From Amphiura filiformis (Eukaryota > Echinodermata > Ophiuroidea > Amphilepidida > Amphiuridae): a DNA stretch of 64,000 bases. This document shows, piece by piece, positions 10,360 to 21,416 of this stretch. The stretch's first letter is position 1; each line of letters opens with the position of its first letter. Where the stretch lies: positions 93,507,782 to 93,571,781 of the forward strand of contig NC_092628.1 of the NCBI RefSeq assembly GCF_039555335.1, given 5' to 3'. Position numbers and translations under genes: made by a program. Below the pieces are notes generated by a model. It was not told where the DNA came from and made no database searches. It worked only from the letters and a program-made list of their open reading frames with translations.

Positions 10360-11575
10360 TGCCATATTATCTGAAACCTGTGCTAAATAACAGATTATCT
10401 GAAACATACACGCTAAACAAAAGATTGCGCGATGCGTCATAATACTTTTGGAGGGGTAATCGATCATGGAAGGCTTCAAGAAGTACCAACTTCCCTTAAC
10501 AGTCACTTTTGTGGACTTCAAAAAAGCCTTCGACTCCATCAACAGGTCCGTCATGTTTTCAGTGCTGCGGCATTATGGAATACCAAAGGTTGTGGTCAAT
10601 GCCATCCAGGTGCTCTACAAAGACTCCAATAGTGCCGTTATGGTAGATGGCAGTATCTCAGAGCCGTTCCAAGTCACAACTGGAGTGCTTCAGGGTGATG
10701 TGTTGGCACCATTTCTGTTCATTATCCTGGTAGACTACCTTCTGATGAAATCAACTTCTGGAATTGACGCTGGAATTGTTACCTACCCACGTCGGTCAAG
10801 CAGGTATCCTGCCAAGATGCTGAATGACCTGGATTTTGCTGATGATTTTCTTCTAGAGCTTACTAGGACTGATCACAGCTTACTAGGACTGCAACTGCAG
10901 CAGCAGATCTAGGCCTTGTTATCAGCGCACCTAAGACAGAATATATGACTGCAAACTGTAACGCCCAACCAGCACTTGAAGTCTATGGTAGTACCATCAA
11001 GTATTTGGGTTCCAAGATGGGCTCTAGAAGAAAAGCACCAGCCTGGGCAGCTTTCTGGAAACTGGAACGCCTTTGGAGAAGCCCGTCCTTGCCAATCGAA
11101 ACAAAAATCAAGCTGTTTCAGACAACGTGTGTTACTGTCTTTCTGTACGGGTGCGAGTCATGGGTAATTACCAAGGACATGGAAAACAAGATCAATGCAT
11201 TTGCAACATCTTGCTACAGAGTCATGTTAAACATCAAGCGTGTGGATCGGATTCCAAATGAAACCATCTACAACCTGACCAACACCACTCCACTGGTTGC
11301 CAGAGTCAAGATTCATCAACTCAAATTTCTCGGCCATATACTGCGTCTTGAAGATGGCGAGCCTGTGAAAGAATATGCGCTTTATATTCCACCACATGGG
11401 AAGAGGAAACCGGGACGGCCACGCACACTGTACTTACAGTATGTCCAGCACCTCCTGGGAGATACTGAAGGGATGCTGCAGCCAAACAAAATTGTTTCGC
11501 TTGCCCAAGATCGCATTAGTTGAAGAAAGCTTGTAGTCGCCTGCTCCGCAGCCGACTGATGATGATGAGGGCAAT
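10360..11575 (+). mobile_element. RTE-like LINE remnant (reverse transcriptase to 3-prime end)
   Basis: 5-prime truncated non-LTR retrotransposon. It contains the RT palm and thumb, then the terminal TGATGATGATGA-type tract (about 11558-11570) typical of RTE elements. It faces a second, minus-strand LINE remnant starting about 115 bases further on (tail to tail). Confidence 0.85.
10466..11560 (+). pseudogene. LINE reverse transcriptase, frameshifted
   Basis: Two frames make one broken RT. The first (10466-10912) has FVDFKKAFDSI (RT motif with catalytic Asp), GVLQGDVLAPFLF and the FADD active-site box. The second (10945-11523) has the thumb: KIKLFQTTCVTVFLYGCESW, FLGHILRLEDGEP and KRKPGRPRT. 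The break coincides with a 20-base tandem duplication (AGCTTACTAGGACTG at about 10858 and 10878), which is not a multiple of three; leaving it out keeps one frame across the junction. By inference it once copied its own RNA at nicked target DNA. Confidence 0.88.
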
Positions 11576-11689
11576 CGATAACTTATGCAATGATTGATTA
11601 TCCTGACAAGTCACTGAACTGACAACGTTTTAATTTCAGATATTTTTTCCTGAACGGTTCAAACAAAATGCTTTTCACACCTGAGACGA

Positions 11690-12935
11690 AAATACTTCGT
11701 CTCAGTTCCACACAGGCCTTGATCAGTCTGATTTTCATTGATCTTTCGAGGTCGTACTTCCAGATCTTTTACAATCTGTTGCAAGCGTTCCATGTCTGGG
11801 CTTTCTTACATCTGAAGTTATGAAAAGAATCTGGAACATATTATATGCCCCCAGATATTTAAATTCAGAGACATTTTCCAGTTCCACCCCATTGATGGTC
11901 TTTACATTTGAGGTGTTGAGCAAATTGAGGAGGAGTGTCTTTGTTTTTCCGTCATTGGGGTCCATCTCCACTGCCTTGGATGCTGCTTCTACACTTTGCA
12001 ACAATGATTCGGCTTTGCTGATCGATGTAACAAGGAGAGCGATGTCATCGGCGAAATTGAGATCTTGGAGGCGGGTCGCTGGATACTGATAATAGCCTTT
12101 GCTATTGCTAGGCTCGATTTAGAATTCCTGTTTCATCATGTATGCTTTGCAATGCATATGCGCATAACATGGTCCAGAACTGTGATGAAGATGAATGATG
12201 CCAAAGTGTCACCTTCTCCGTCTGTAGAGATGACAATATAACACTCTCACTCACAAAAGATGTCGAAAGATGTCGAACGTGCCTTCACGATGAACCGAGT
12301 CAAATGTCTTAGAGAAGTTTATGAAAACCATTGCCAGTGGCACATTCCTTTCCCTCATTCCCTCGATTATTCTCTTGAGTGCAAGGCGATGATTTAGCAT
12401 TTATCTCTAAAGCCATTTTGATTCCAACGAAGAAGGGGGTCTACATGAGGGCGTAATCTGCTCAATTACCATGTACGATTGTATATCTTTGCTCCTGTGC
12501 AGGAGAGGCTGTTGCCTCTGTAGTTAGCTGGTTGAGAGAGGTCTCCTCTCTTGGGGATAGGAACGATGGTACTGTGTGTCCGATGGCTGGTGATCTCATG
12601 GTAAATCAATGCTCTGTTACAGATATCCAGAAGATGGCTTTTAAACTGACTTGACTTCCAATGTTCGAGAGCTGTTAGGCTCCTTGTTAACAGCTGATTC
12701 TATTTCTTCTAGTGTGAATTAACTGATGTCAATCGGGAGGGTGCCTTCATACACTGGAATGATGTCAAAGTCAGTGTCATGAACTGAAGGCTCTTTCTCT
12801 TTTCTCTTCTGTGACATAGTCTTCCTTAAGCTCTTGACGGGGTTTGATGATGGCATCTCCGTAGTCAATTGCAGTTTGGAGTGTACCTCTTGCTGCTTAT
12901 AAGGTCTGCTCAACAAAGGCTCTGAAAAGGTCACA
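11690..12935 (-). pseudogene. second RTE-like LINE reverse transcriptase remnant, minus strand
   Basis: Reading downward from 12935, the frame ending at 12719 gives FDIIPVYEGTLPIDIS, the linker before RT. Around 12300-12360 it gives REGMRERNVPLAMVFINFSK then TFDS, and near 12060 DLNFADDIALLVTSISKAES (active site). 11735-12004 has TKTLLLNLLNTSNVKTINGV and FKYLG. Many stops and indels. The upstream portion from 12100 is shared with 28566-29510, so this LINE was already present when copies B and C were duplicated. Confidence 0.85.
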
Positions 12936-13831
12936 AGGTCAAAATTACAGTGTCCGATATCAGCCTACATGCTGGTGTTTTTGGTTTGTTCTTGTTTTAC
13001 TTGTTGCTATTCCAATAAACAAAATGACGTGGAAAAATTATCTGAGATCACGTATGTTAATCCTGTCCCAGTATCTTTCAGAAAATTTGTTTCTGAAGAA
13101 AAAAAAACCGCAAAATGTGCAGCGCATCCAATTCAAAATATTATTGTCGCTTATTGGAAAATTATATCACATAATATTTGTGCTTTTCGGTCACCCTAAC
13201 ATTCTACGTATGAAAGGTTTTCTTAATTCTAAAAGATTACAGAATATTCTCTCATAGAGAATATTTCTTCTTGTTCAAAATCATCTCAATATGACGTCAC
13301 CTTTCATATTTGATATGTTCTCTTCAAATAAAAGCATTAGAAGTAGTTAGCTTTTTCATGTGTTCAAATTAATGCGTTCGGCCGGTCGTGCGGCTTTTAC
13401 GTGACTTATATTACTATTCACTAAAATTATTACGTAGAATACGTGTTTTAGAAGGCAATTCTTAAAAGACACATTAGAGTATTCTATTGACATTGTTGTA
13501 TATCATTTTGAAAGCATTTTTAGACCGTCTCTATAATGAAAAATAAATGCGCAAATATTTGAGTGTTTAGAGTAAGCAGGTATCGAGTATGGAGATACGT
13601 CCTGGTCTCGTTGATGTTTTGTCTATTATTTGAATGCCTTTTTTATTGTGATAAATAAAAATACAATAAGAATAAATAAAGAAAAGAGTAAATTAAATGC
13701 TTTTATTTAATTACGCACATTCTGATATAAAGATTTATTGTCATTAATTCTCGCAGATGAAATTTTGGTACTATTATATTTTTTTCTTGTAACCAATGTA
13801 AAATGCCATAAATGAATGATATTTGTGAGGC

Positions 13832-13832
<1 letters not shown>

Positions 13833-13909
<77 letters not shown>

Positions 13910-13933
13910 AAGAAGAAGATGAAGAAGAAGAAT
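13833..13933 (+). repeat. (AAT)n microsatellite grading into GAT/AAG repeats
   Basis: About 57 bases of AAT followed by TGATAA and AAGAAG variants. Copy C has no array at the same position (about 30385), so it expanded or inserted after duplication. Confidence 0.95.
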
Positions 13934-14232
13934 TTGTTTTTGTTTTTATCATTCCTAAGCAAACAACTTCTTTATTCATCTTCTCCCTTTGTTCATTCCT
14001 TCTTTTCCTTCCATTTGCCAAAGATAACTTCAAGGAGTTGGGGTTAAAATTGGGTAGTATTTTGGTCGATTAATTATAGCTGGAAGGAAGGTTGCGCATC
14101 TGTCTGGTTATCGCGTTGATTTCTGTGGTAGGCTGCATGCTCTATTGTATTTTGAGAAGGCATGATATCATAATGTATAAGCTTTCATAGCATGGCACAG
14201 TATGTGTTTGTCGTTTGGCAACAAAGAACAAA

Positions 14233-14442
14233 GGGACCGTTCACAAACACTTGTTAGGGGGGACCTGATGCAAAAAAAATGTCATCGCGAAAATTTGCCC
14301 CCCCCTTTACAGACCTCCAAAATTTCAGGGCCCCCTTTTTGACATGAAAATTATGGGTCAACCGCATAGAAAAGCATATAAACTCAATTTTCCCAGGAAA
14401 TGTTTTTTGCATCACCCCCCATAAGTGTTTGTGAACGGTCCC
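14233..14442. mobile_element. 210-base MITE with GGGACCGTTCACAAACACTT ends
   Basis: Both ends carry GGGACCGTTCACAAACACTT in inverted orientation, extended by a G-rich stretch and TGATGCAAAAAA. The interior is short and non-coding. Copy C lacks this part of the region. No clear target duplication. Confidence 0.85.
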
Positions 14443-14782
14443 AAAAGTTTCAGCATTTAATTCCTTCTACATGTTCAAATTAGTAATAAATTGGGTCATC
14501 TGTGCCTCAACCGTAAAATTAAAGGAGGCCCTACAAGTAATTATAAGTAATTACAAGTGGGGCTCTCATGAGTATTCACCAGCTGAGTAAATAGCTTATT
14601 CCATGGTACAAGGCACTGTTGTTAACAAGTAGCCCTTTTGGCAGTTTTTGGAAACTTTTTCTAAAAATGATCGATTTAATGTACAGAATTATACATATAT
14701 TACATTAATAAAGCCTATTTAGGTTGCCAATCTTCGTAGATTGGCGTCAGTAACTGCTTGATGCCCATCATGTAATCTAAAT

Positions 14783-15499
14783 ATGAATATAATATGAAAA
14801 TGAGAAAGCTGTCAGCCTTAAAATTTCTTCTGATATGTATGTAAGTCCACGACTTTTTATATTTTCTCCATCGATAGATGGATACATTGCTAGATGCAGT
14901 TCTTATAAAGTCTGCACAAAAAGTAACCCAGCTGTTATAAATACGCCTATAGCTTCAGAACTAATGTTTTCCCGATATTTCAACATACAAAGAAGGATGA
15001 TTTATGTACTCGTATTTTGATACCCCATTTGTCAGTAGTGCTTTTAAAGTAAAATACCCGAATTTAAAAGTTGCCGTTTACAGCGATCAACGGTTGTTAT
15101 ACACAAGCATTATGGCACGTGAAACCCTCCATTATCTTCGCGCTGACTTCAAATCAAAACAAATAGCTGCAACTTTTGAATTCGGGTATTTTTCTTTCAA
15201 ACCAATGCTGTGTTGTTAATATTGAACAAAATTGGACAAATAGGATATCAAAATGTGCGTAAATAAATCATCCGTCCTTTTATGTTGAAATACTATGAAA
15301 ACATATAGTTCTGAAGCTATAGGCATATTTATAACAGCTGCGTTACTTCTTGAGCAGACTTTATTTCTCCATCGATAGATGGTGCATTTGCATTCCTTAA
15401 ATTTTCTCATCCGATAGATGGAGCATCGTTAGATGCATAGTTCCCAGTGTTTAAAGAGGAACTCTTGGTTTATAGGGGCAATTGGCTTTTTTATCAGCT
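14783..15499. mobile_element. ~717-base foldback insertion in copy B
   Basis: Arms at about 14866-15020 and 15240-15380 are inverted copies, sharing for example CTATAGCTTCAGAACTA and its complement. An inner inverted pair (TACCCGAATT.AAAAGTT, about 15054 and 15170) nests inside. Near-palindromes CCATCGATAGATGG occur in each arm. Copy C joins CTAAAT directly to CTGTTGGG at about 31417, giving the empty site. No coding content. Confidence 0.8.
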
Positions 15500-16071
15500 C
15501 TGTTGGGTAATTACTTCGGGCGAAAAAGTTGTTCATAAATCGTTATGATTTGGCTGATTTCAATGAATATTTTCTCAAGCAAGAGACCCAAAATTATGGT
15601 GTGAGTCGTTTCGTTATTTCAGTGTCTGGGGATAATTGTTCGTATTGTAAAATACAATGCGGTTTATTTGTCAACAAGAAAATTGGTCACCTTTAAACTA
15701 TCCTCACCTCCGTGTATAACAAATGAGATTAAGGAGATACACGCTCCTTAATACGTTACATGTGAATTAGGAAAACGTGTTCCAAAGTGTAAAGAAGGTT
15801 TGTTGTCTCTCAGCTTGCAGACACATAAAGGAAGACACTATGTAACGTAACAAGAGGAGAATTCCACACAAAACATTTGAAAGATTCACATTTTAGAACT
15901 ATACTGATAGAATGTTATCTTAGCAGATACGCATTTTAAAATACGTGGCTCCACAGAAATGGAACACAATAATTTCTTTATTAGTATTCTATCGCATGTC
16001 GTCAAAACACTTGGATTAAAAACATCGGTCGATGTTTAAAAAAATAACGGTTAGTTCATGAAAAAGAAGAA

Positions 16072-16278
16072 GTGAAATTTAGCAAAACGCGACGAGGTTT
16101 ATTTGCCCGTATTAGAGCTCTATTGTTCCGCTATTGTATCCGCTATTGTATCCACTATTGTATTCTATCCATAAAAGCTACTGCAAGAATCGCGGCAATC
16201 CCTGATATTGCTGGTGTCTACCGACGGCGTTTCGCATTTATTAACATTCAAAATGATCCGATACTCTTACATTTATAG
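16072..16278 (+). other. 68-codon open frame conserved in both X copies
   Basis: Begins MKFSKTRRGLFAR, contains a 12-base repeat giving FRYCIRYCIHYCI, and ends NIQNDPILLHL. The X2 copy (23285-23491) has the same length and differs at only two residues and a few silent sites. No family recognised. It may simply be young repeat DNA that happens to be open. Confidence 0.3.
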
Positions 16279-17143
16279 ACTTATTACCGCTTTTTATATC
16301 ATATTCAGAAATTGCAATTATGAAAACTACAAACTTTGAAAGTGAAATATATTTACCATCGAAAATATATCATACTTAAATTCTATAGAATCTAATCAAT
16401 CTATAGATACCCAACCCAGAAGTGCCCATTTATTTTCTAAATTTTTGAGTGAACACGATAATGCGATTGATTTTCTTACACGTAAAATACGGCCAATTCA
16501 GAGAGAAAATCTTGTTTCACGTATAGGGCCAGCTAAGGGCCTACTATAGACATTTTCTTTTTGTTGGCTGGCCGCTGAGCTACATCTTTTTACTAAATTA
16601 TAGATACGTCAAAACGTGTTCCCATGTTGAAAGTGTACAAGCTATTTGTACTTGCTTTAGAGAGAGCACAATTGAATGAAGACGATTTATTTATGCCAGG
16701 ATTTCATTTAATATAACTATTTTTTATTTTAATAATACCCCATACCTAACAAGAACATAAGGAAATATTGTAAAGGCCATAAATATACGCACTCATGCAT
16801 AGGAGACAAACATGATAAAGTTAATCTTTTCTTTTCATTCTCGTTCATTAACCTTTGGAACATTACAATCCTTCTCGGCAATCTAGTGCCATAGGCCTAT
16901 AGTAATTTAAATCGTGAAACCGTAGAACGATCTGTTGGTTGGCATAGATTTTGAATAAAATTGAATCCCATCACATCAATTCAAAGCTACACCCTTTTTT
17001 GAAATACTGGTTACCACTGGCTTAAAATGAATTGACAATAACTTGAAATTTGGACATTTTGAGATAAATCCATAGCATGGGTAATGTGAGGCCGCTCTTT
17101 TCATTGGTGACATCCTCAAATCACCACCATGCCACCAAATAAT

Positions 17144-17619
17144 GAAAAGTAATTGAACAAAGTGGTGTTGTTCAACGATGTTTTAATATAAAATTATACA
17201 CTGACGTTTCGTACAAAAGTACTTTATCAAAGTGAGCAAAATAGAGAATGTCTGCGAGCGCGGAAAATAAAAATGAGAAACGCGATGTTAAAAGGTGCGT
17301 ACTAGAAATGGCGCAACACGCAAATTAAAGCAGCGCGAGCGAAAGCAGTCGCAGACAAACTCTAGATATTAAATGAAATGCAAAGAAAGAGGAAGAGAGA
17401 CTGATGAAAATAAAGGAAGAAAGTAAAGAATGAACAAGAAAGAGAAAATAGAAAGAAAGAAAAAAAAGAAAGGAGGAAAGAAAGAAAGGAAGGAAAAGAA
17501 AGAAATAAAGAAAGGAAAAAGGAAAGGAAAGAATGAAAGTAGGCCTATGAAAGAAAGAAAGAAAATAAGAAAGAAAGAAAAAAGAAAGAAAGAAAGAAAG
17601 AAAAAAAGAAAGAAAAAAA

Positions 17620-17675
<56 letters not shown>

Positions 17676-18312
17676 AGGAGAGAAAGAAAGGAAGGAAGAA
17701 AGAAAGAATGAAAGAAAGGAAAAAAACAAGGAAGGAAAATGAAAAGAGAAGAAAGAAATAAAGAAAAGAAAAAGAACTAAAAAGGAAAGGAATAATGAAA
17801 GTAGGCCTATGATAGAAAGAAAGAAAAAAGAAAGAAAGGAGGAAAGAAAGAAAGAAAGAGAGAAAGAAAGAAAGAGAGAAAGAAAGAAAGAGAGAAAGAA
17901 ATTAATACAAAAAACTGCTATAATGGAGAGAATGAAGATCTACCAAATGGGCAGAGCGTGACCTAAAGGAAATTAAAGTTTGAATGCAGAAACTTGGACA
18001 TTACGTCCGATACTATCATGGCCAGCAAGGGTGCCGTAATGGCATAGTATGTATATGAATGGATGAAATAAATAGATTGATTTATTGTATGTTGTTCCTT
18101 CAACCAACGCTAGTGATCTGAACCTGAGGTTTGGAGAAGGCCTGTGACTTTAAGATCAGACGGAATATGGGGAATCTCGTTGTAGTGGCGCGTGATGGGA
18201 GTGTCACGGTTGTTTTTTCTCACTTTGATAAAGTACTTTTGTACGAAAGTCAGTGTATAATTTTATATTAAAACATCGTTGAACAACACCATTTTGTTCA
18301 ATTACTTTTCAG
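17144..18312. mobile_element. inverted ~97-base repeat pair, tentative Penelope-like terminal repeats
   Basis: 17144-17240 and 18216-18312 are inverted copies of one unit containing CACTTTGATAAAGTAC, GTACGAAACGTCAGTGTA and CATCGTTGAACAACACCA. The layout (GATAAAG, short stem, GAAACGTCAG) resembles terminal repeats of Penelope-like elements. That assignment is an inference from pattern. The enclosed DNA is mostly a GAAA array. X2 keeps only the right unit (about 24815-24913). Confidence 0.55.
17384..17912 (+). repeat. GAAA-type microsatellite array, X copy 1
   Basis: About 530 bases of GAAA/GGAA variants, interrupted twice by AATGAAAGTAGGCCTATGA (about 17531 and 17793), which suggests internal duplication of a larger block. 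Long open frames on both strands are repeat artefacts. Confidence 0.97.
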
Positions 18313-18579
18313 TTTTTACTGAGATGTTACGTGGGACTCTTAATTTTTTTCTGCACCAAATAATGAGATTTATATATTTTCTAAGACATTAGATCTGTTT
18401 AATAATTTATTTTATTCAAAAAGAAAAACGTCAAGTGTTCAAACTTTAAAGCTCTTTTTCTCTATACTGCGATTTTAATTTCAAGTTAGATCATTTTACC
18501 AAATCAGGGCCGAATTAGGCTTTTTAGCTTAATCATGTGAAGTGACCTCTTGAAATGATATCACACTGATCAGACTGAT

Positions 18580-18845
18580 CTTTATGTTATTACAGTGAGG
18601 CCCACATACAAAGTTCAACAAAAAGTGAACGATGTTATAGCTTGGAGGGCTAACAAACCAACACCGCCAAATTCGACTGACGTGTGTACAACGTGGGAAG
18701 CTATGAGGAAATTGAACACTCGTTGTCTGATCATGCATGTGTTTATGGTTATGGATAACGGTTACTTAGCAGCTCTCGTTCTGCTTGGGTTTATTGAATA
18801 CACTCTATATATAGTCATCAATATGTCGTTTCCAGTCCCTCGCTG
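18580..18845 (+). other. possible exon-like open stretch inside X1
   Basis: A pyrimidine-containing TTATGTTATTACAG is followed by an open frame (RPTYKVQQKVNDVIAWRANK onward, to 18843). The X2 copy at about 25185 is frameshifted by a small deletion near 25258. No family similarity recognised, so a real exon is unlikely. Confidence 0.15.
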
Positions 18846-18923
18846 AACTATTGGGTTCAGCTATTAATTTTTTTAATAATTCTTACCCCATGCAGCTGAT
18901 TGGGGTGGTTACGGGTCGTCAAA

Positions 18924-19100
18924 ACCACTAACCGCGAAATGAGGATATCGAACTAGTTTGCCCCTCGAAACTTCAAAAAACCACTCATCCCGAAATATGG
19001 ATATCCAACTAGTTTGCCCCGCAGGGCAAGAACCATTAACCGCGAAATATGGATATCCAACTAGTTCGTCTCGCATGGCTACAAAGAACCCACTTACTGC
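18924..19100 (+). repeat. ~55-base minisatellite, three units plus a partial
   Basis: Units begin ACCA.TAACCGCGAAATATGG and continue ATATCCAACTAGTTTGCCC. Starts at about 18924, 18980, 19032 and 19088 (partial). X2 has four units plus a partial. Confidence 0.85.
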
Positions 19101-19131
19101 GCAATATTTTTTACCTCAAAAAAAGAATTAA

Positions 19132-19716
19132 TATCTACCAAAAAACGTTTCAAAACGTAAAAAGGTGCCAAAGTTTAAAAAATCTTTCCTGTGTGGCTTA
19201 ACACCCTTTTTTAAACTTGGTCCCATTTATGAAAGTTTCTAAAGACCCATATGAAGTCATCTTTAGGCTACTTGTTTGTTTTCTTAGTTGTCATTGTTCA
19301 TTTTGTAGAGTAAATGAATTAATGTTCGTGCGTGATTGAAGTTTTTCCGTAAAGACGTTATAATGTATTTTGATTTAAGCAAAAGTAGCAAATACTCACT
19401 TTGTTAAATTCTTCATCGTCTTGTGCGATTCTGCGCCTCATGTACAGATGTAGGGCCTATATGCAAGTTGACAGACAGTCAATTTGCTAAGTATATATAA
19501 TACTCTACTACTCTCTATGAACACGCAATATAATAAAACATAAACCTTCAAATGATTTTGATAATACATAGCCTATGCTTTTGAACAGTCTTAAACCTAA
19601 TTGTAGAAATTACTACTATACTGAATGGGACCAAGTTTAAAAAAGGGTGAAAAGCCACACAGGAAAGATTTTTAAACTTTGGCCCTTTTTACGTTTTGAA
19701 ACGTTTTTGGTAGATA
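19132..19716. mobile_element. inverted-repeat element with ~95-base arms, orientation 1
   Basis: Arms 19132-19227 and 19624-19716 are inverted copies starting TATCTACCAAAAAACGTTTC and containing TCTTTCCTGTGTGGCTT and AAACTTGGTCCCATT. The roughly 396-base interior is non-coding. Compared with 25773-26383 the arms match but the interior is in the opposite orientation. Confidence 0.92.
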
Positions 19717-20030
19717 AAACTAACACAGATGATACAAACCAGATTTTGATTCTCTCTAGCATGTGTGATAATGAATCCATTAGAATTTAAACATTTTTAT
19801 TTCGCTGCGCTTCTAACAAATGTATGAATGTGATTGAATAATACAATCAGACACATTGAAATAGTGTGAAGTCATGATTCCAAAATAAGTAATCGCAATG
19901 TTTTGTCCAGGTCTGTATACATTTTGTACAAGAAGCCTCGCATCAGCTTTTATAATGCTTATACGTGTGATATAAAAATATCTCTTTCAAGCTAAATTTT
20001 GGATCAAAGAGCAATATTGTTATCAAATCT

Positions 20031-20166
20031 CAGGAGCGTAGCCAGGGGACCGGCCGAATTAGGTTCTTTATGCTTTCTTGGTCAAAAACAGTTCATAAGC
20101 TTGGAAAAAGGTCCACTTTTTCAAAATCTGCCCCACCCAAAAATAGATCCTGGCTACGCCCCTCTG
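20031..20166. mobile_element. 136-base short inverted-repeat element (GCGTAGCCAGG ends)
   Basis: Starts CAGGAGCGTAGCCAGG and ends CCTGGCTACGCCCCTCTG, with a small non-coding interior. The same element sits at the paralogous position in C (32301-32432), so it predates the B/C duplication. Confidence 0.8.
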
Positions 20167-20299
20167 AAACTTAATAATGGTCTCACTTTTTCAATTTCTT
20201 TAAAGCTATAAAGCTGAAGTCAATTAAACATCTAACCCAACATACAGCGACACAATGCCATGATTCCTTGTTCCATATCCATATCAAGCTCCTTACATA

Positions 20300-21416
20300 C
20301 AGGGTGTATCAAAATGATTGGTACCGGGCTATGTGACATTTTCAAAAATATATCAAAAATATAAAATTGCTAATTAATATAGTTTTTGTACTATAAGTAG
20401 AAAGGGGCATATGTTAACTTATTGATCTATTAATCTGAAGTTAATAGGTTGATGCATCTGGGAGCTATTGTCATTTAAACTAAGATCGACGTAATCATGG
20501 TTTGACTTAGACAACACAAGATGAATAGGTTCATTGCTTGATCCATTTATTGCATGCTGCATACTCTTCAATATCTCACCTCAGTATACATAACATAAAA
20601 TTGCTTTACACATTCTTTTAGAAGTTCCTGCCTTACGACTCTGGCAGTGTGAGGTGAAGCCCTATCTTGAAAGAACTTAACAACTGGGATGGGTCCATTC
20701 TGTAACTGCCCATATCAAATTTTGAAGCATTGCCAGTTATATCATGTTTGCATGGGATACGCCTTGCTCTTAGAAACTGTCTCCTAAATCTTCTCTGCAC
20801 TTCTCCATAGCTTCGTGTCGACCAGTGCTTCTTAACTATGAATGCACACTGAAGTGTGGAATACTGTGGAGCCATTCCAATAACTTTTAACAGGTATAAA
20901 CTAACCTACACTGTTTACAGTCTATAGCCATTCTGCCACACCATCTACTTAGTAATCTCAAAAATACAATTTAAATTACAGCCCTGGATGGTATTGATAC
21001 ACAAACTTCTTTCACCCCACCTAAATTATTCAAGTCAATAATATTACTCTTAAGCAATAAATATTGATTATTACATTAATACATATTATTAATGAAGAAA
21101 TAGGCAAGGAAAATATTAAACATTTCCATGATTTTCAACATATCATCCTCACAAGGTATTTGCAGTAAGATAGAGCTTTGAAATGGTGCGCTACTGATCC
21201 AGCGTTACAATGAAAAGTGTAAAACACCTACTTTCCTTTAGAATCATGTAACTTCTGAATAGAATGTGCTATCTTTATGATCTAAAATTCTTAGAGAAGA
21301 TAAAACTACTATAATTACAAATATTTAATCAATTAACCCCAAACTGGCACAAAAAATAGTAAAAAAATTCGGCAAAAATGAGAAGTCTTCGGTACCAATC
21401 ATTTTGATACACCCTG
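20300..21416 (-). mobile_element. mariner/Tc1-superfamily deletion derivative
   Basis: Ends are CAGGGTGTATCAAAATGATT and its complement, with flanking TA at 20298-20299 and 21417-21418. Copy C lacks it at the same point (about 32530). The interior holds a minus-strand HTH start and a fragment of the catalytic domain. Confidence 0.92.
20590..20875 (-). pseudogene. truncated transposase: DUF4817-type HTH joined to a DDE fragment
   Basis: The minus-strand frame from 20875 starts MAPQYSTLQCAFIVKKHW and has EVQRRFRRQF..ARRIPCK (RIPCK at 39-43), the same HTH class as the frame at 9028. From about 20690 downward, in another frame, FFQDRASPHTARVVRQELLK matches the second catalytic Asp region (usual form Q-D-G-A-P-P-H). 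The first and last acidic residues and the spacer are gone. Internally deleted and frameshifted, so not functional. Confidence 0.82.

Larger units (their letters stand above)
12100..16016 (+). repeat. duplicon copy B, left part
   Basis: Paralogous to 28560-31975 (copy C). The shared sequence starts in the minus-strand LINE (CATGTATG..TTGCAATGCATATGCGCATAACAT) and continues through non-coding DNA such as GCGTTCGGCCGGTCGTGCGG (13375 and 29887). It ends at the X1 insertion point. B-specific insertions are the microsatellite at 13833, the MITE at 14233 and the foldback block at 14783-15499. Confidence 0.9.
16017..19716 (+). mobile_element. element X, copy 1 (3.7 kb)
   Basis: Copy C reads ACTTGGATAAAACTAAC across this point (about 31960) and copy A reads nearly the same (about 969), so the 3.7 kb here are an insertion. 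Content in order: an end hairpin, a 68-codon frame, an inverted-repeat pair enclosing a GAAA array, a 55-base minisatellite, and an inverted-repeat element whose right arm is also the right end of X. The second copy is at 23218-26383. A possible 3-base GAT duplication flanks it. No transposase or RT is visible. Class unknown. Confidence 0.85.

Noticed and set aside
13707..14033. 108-codon minus-strand frame with a long Tyr run
   Set aside because: Created by the AAT microsatellite.
17325..17729. Long F/S-rich and K/E-rich frames on both strands
   Set aside because: Products of the GAAA/TTTC microsatellite; the same holds for 24058-24561.
18924..19100. CRISPR-like array
   Set aside because: Units are whole tandem repeats without unique spacers, in animal DNA inside a mobile element.
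16017..19716. Helitron
   Set aside because: The left end has a TC near the hairpin, but the right end lacks CTRR and the hairpin is on the wrong side; no Rep/helicase coding sequence.
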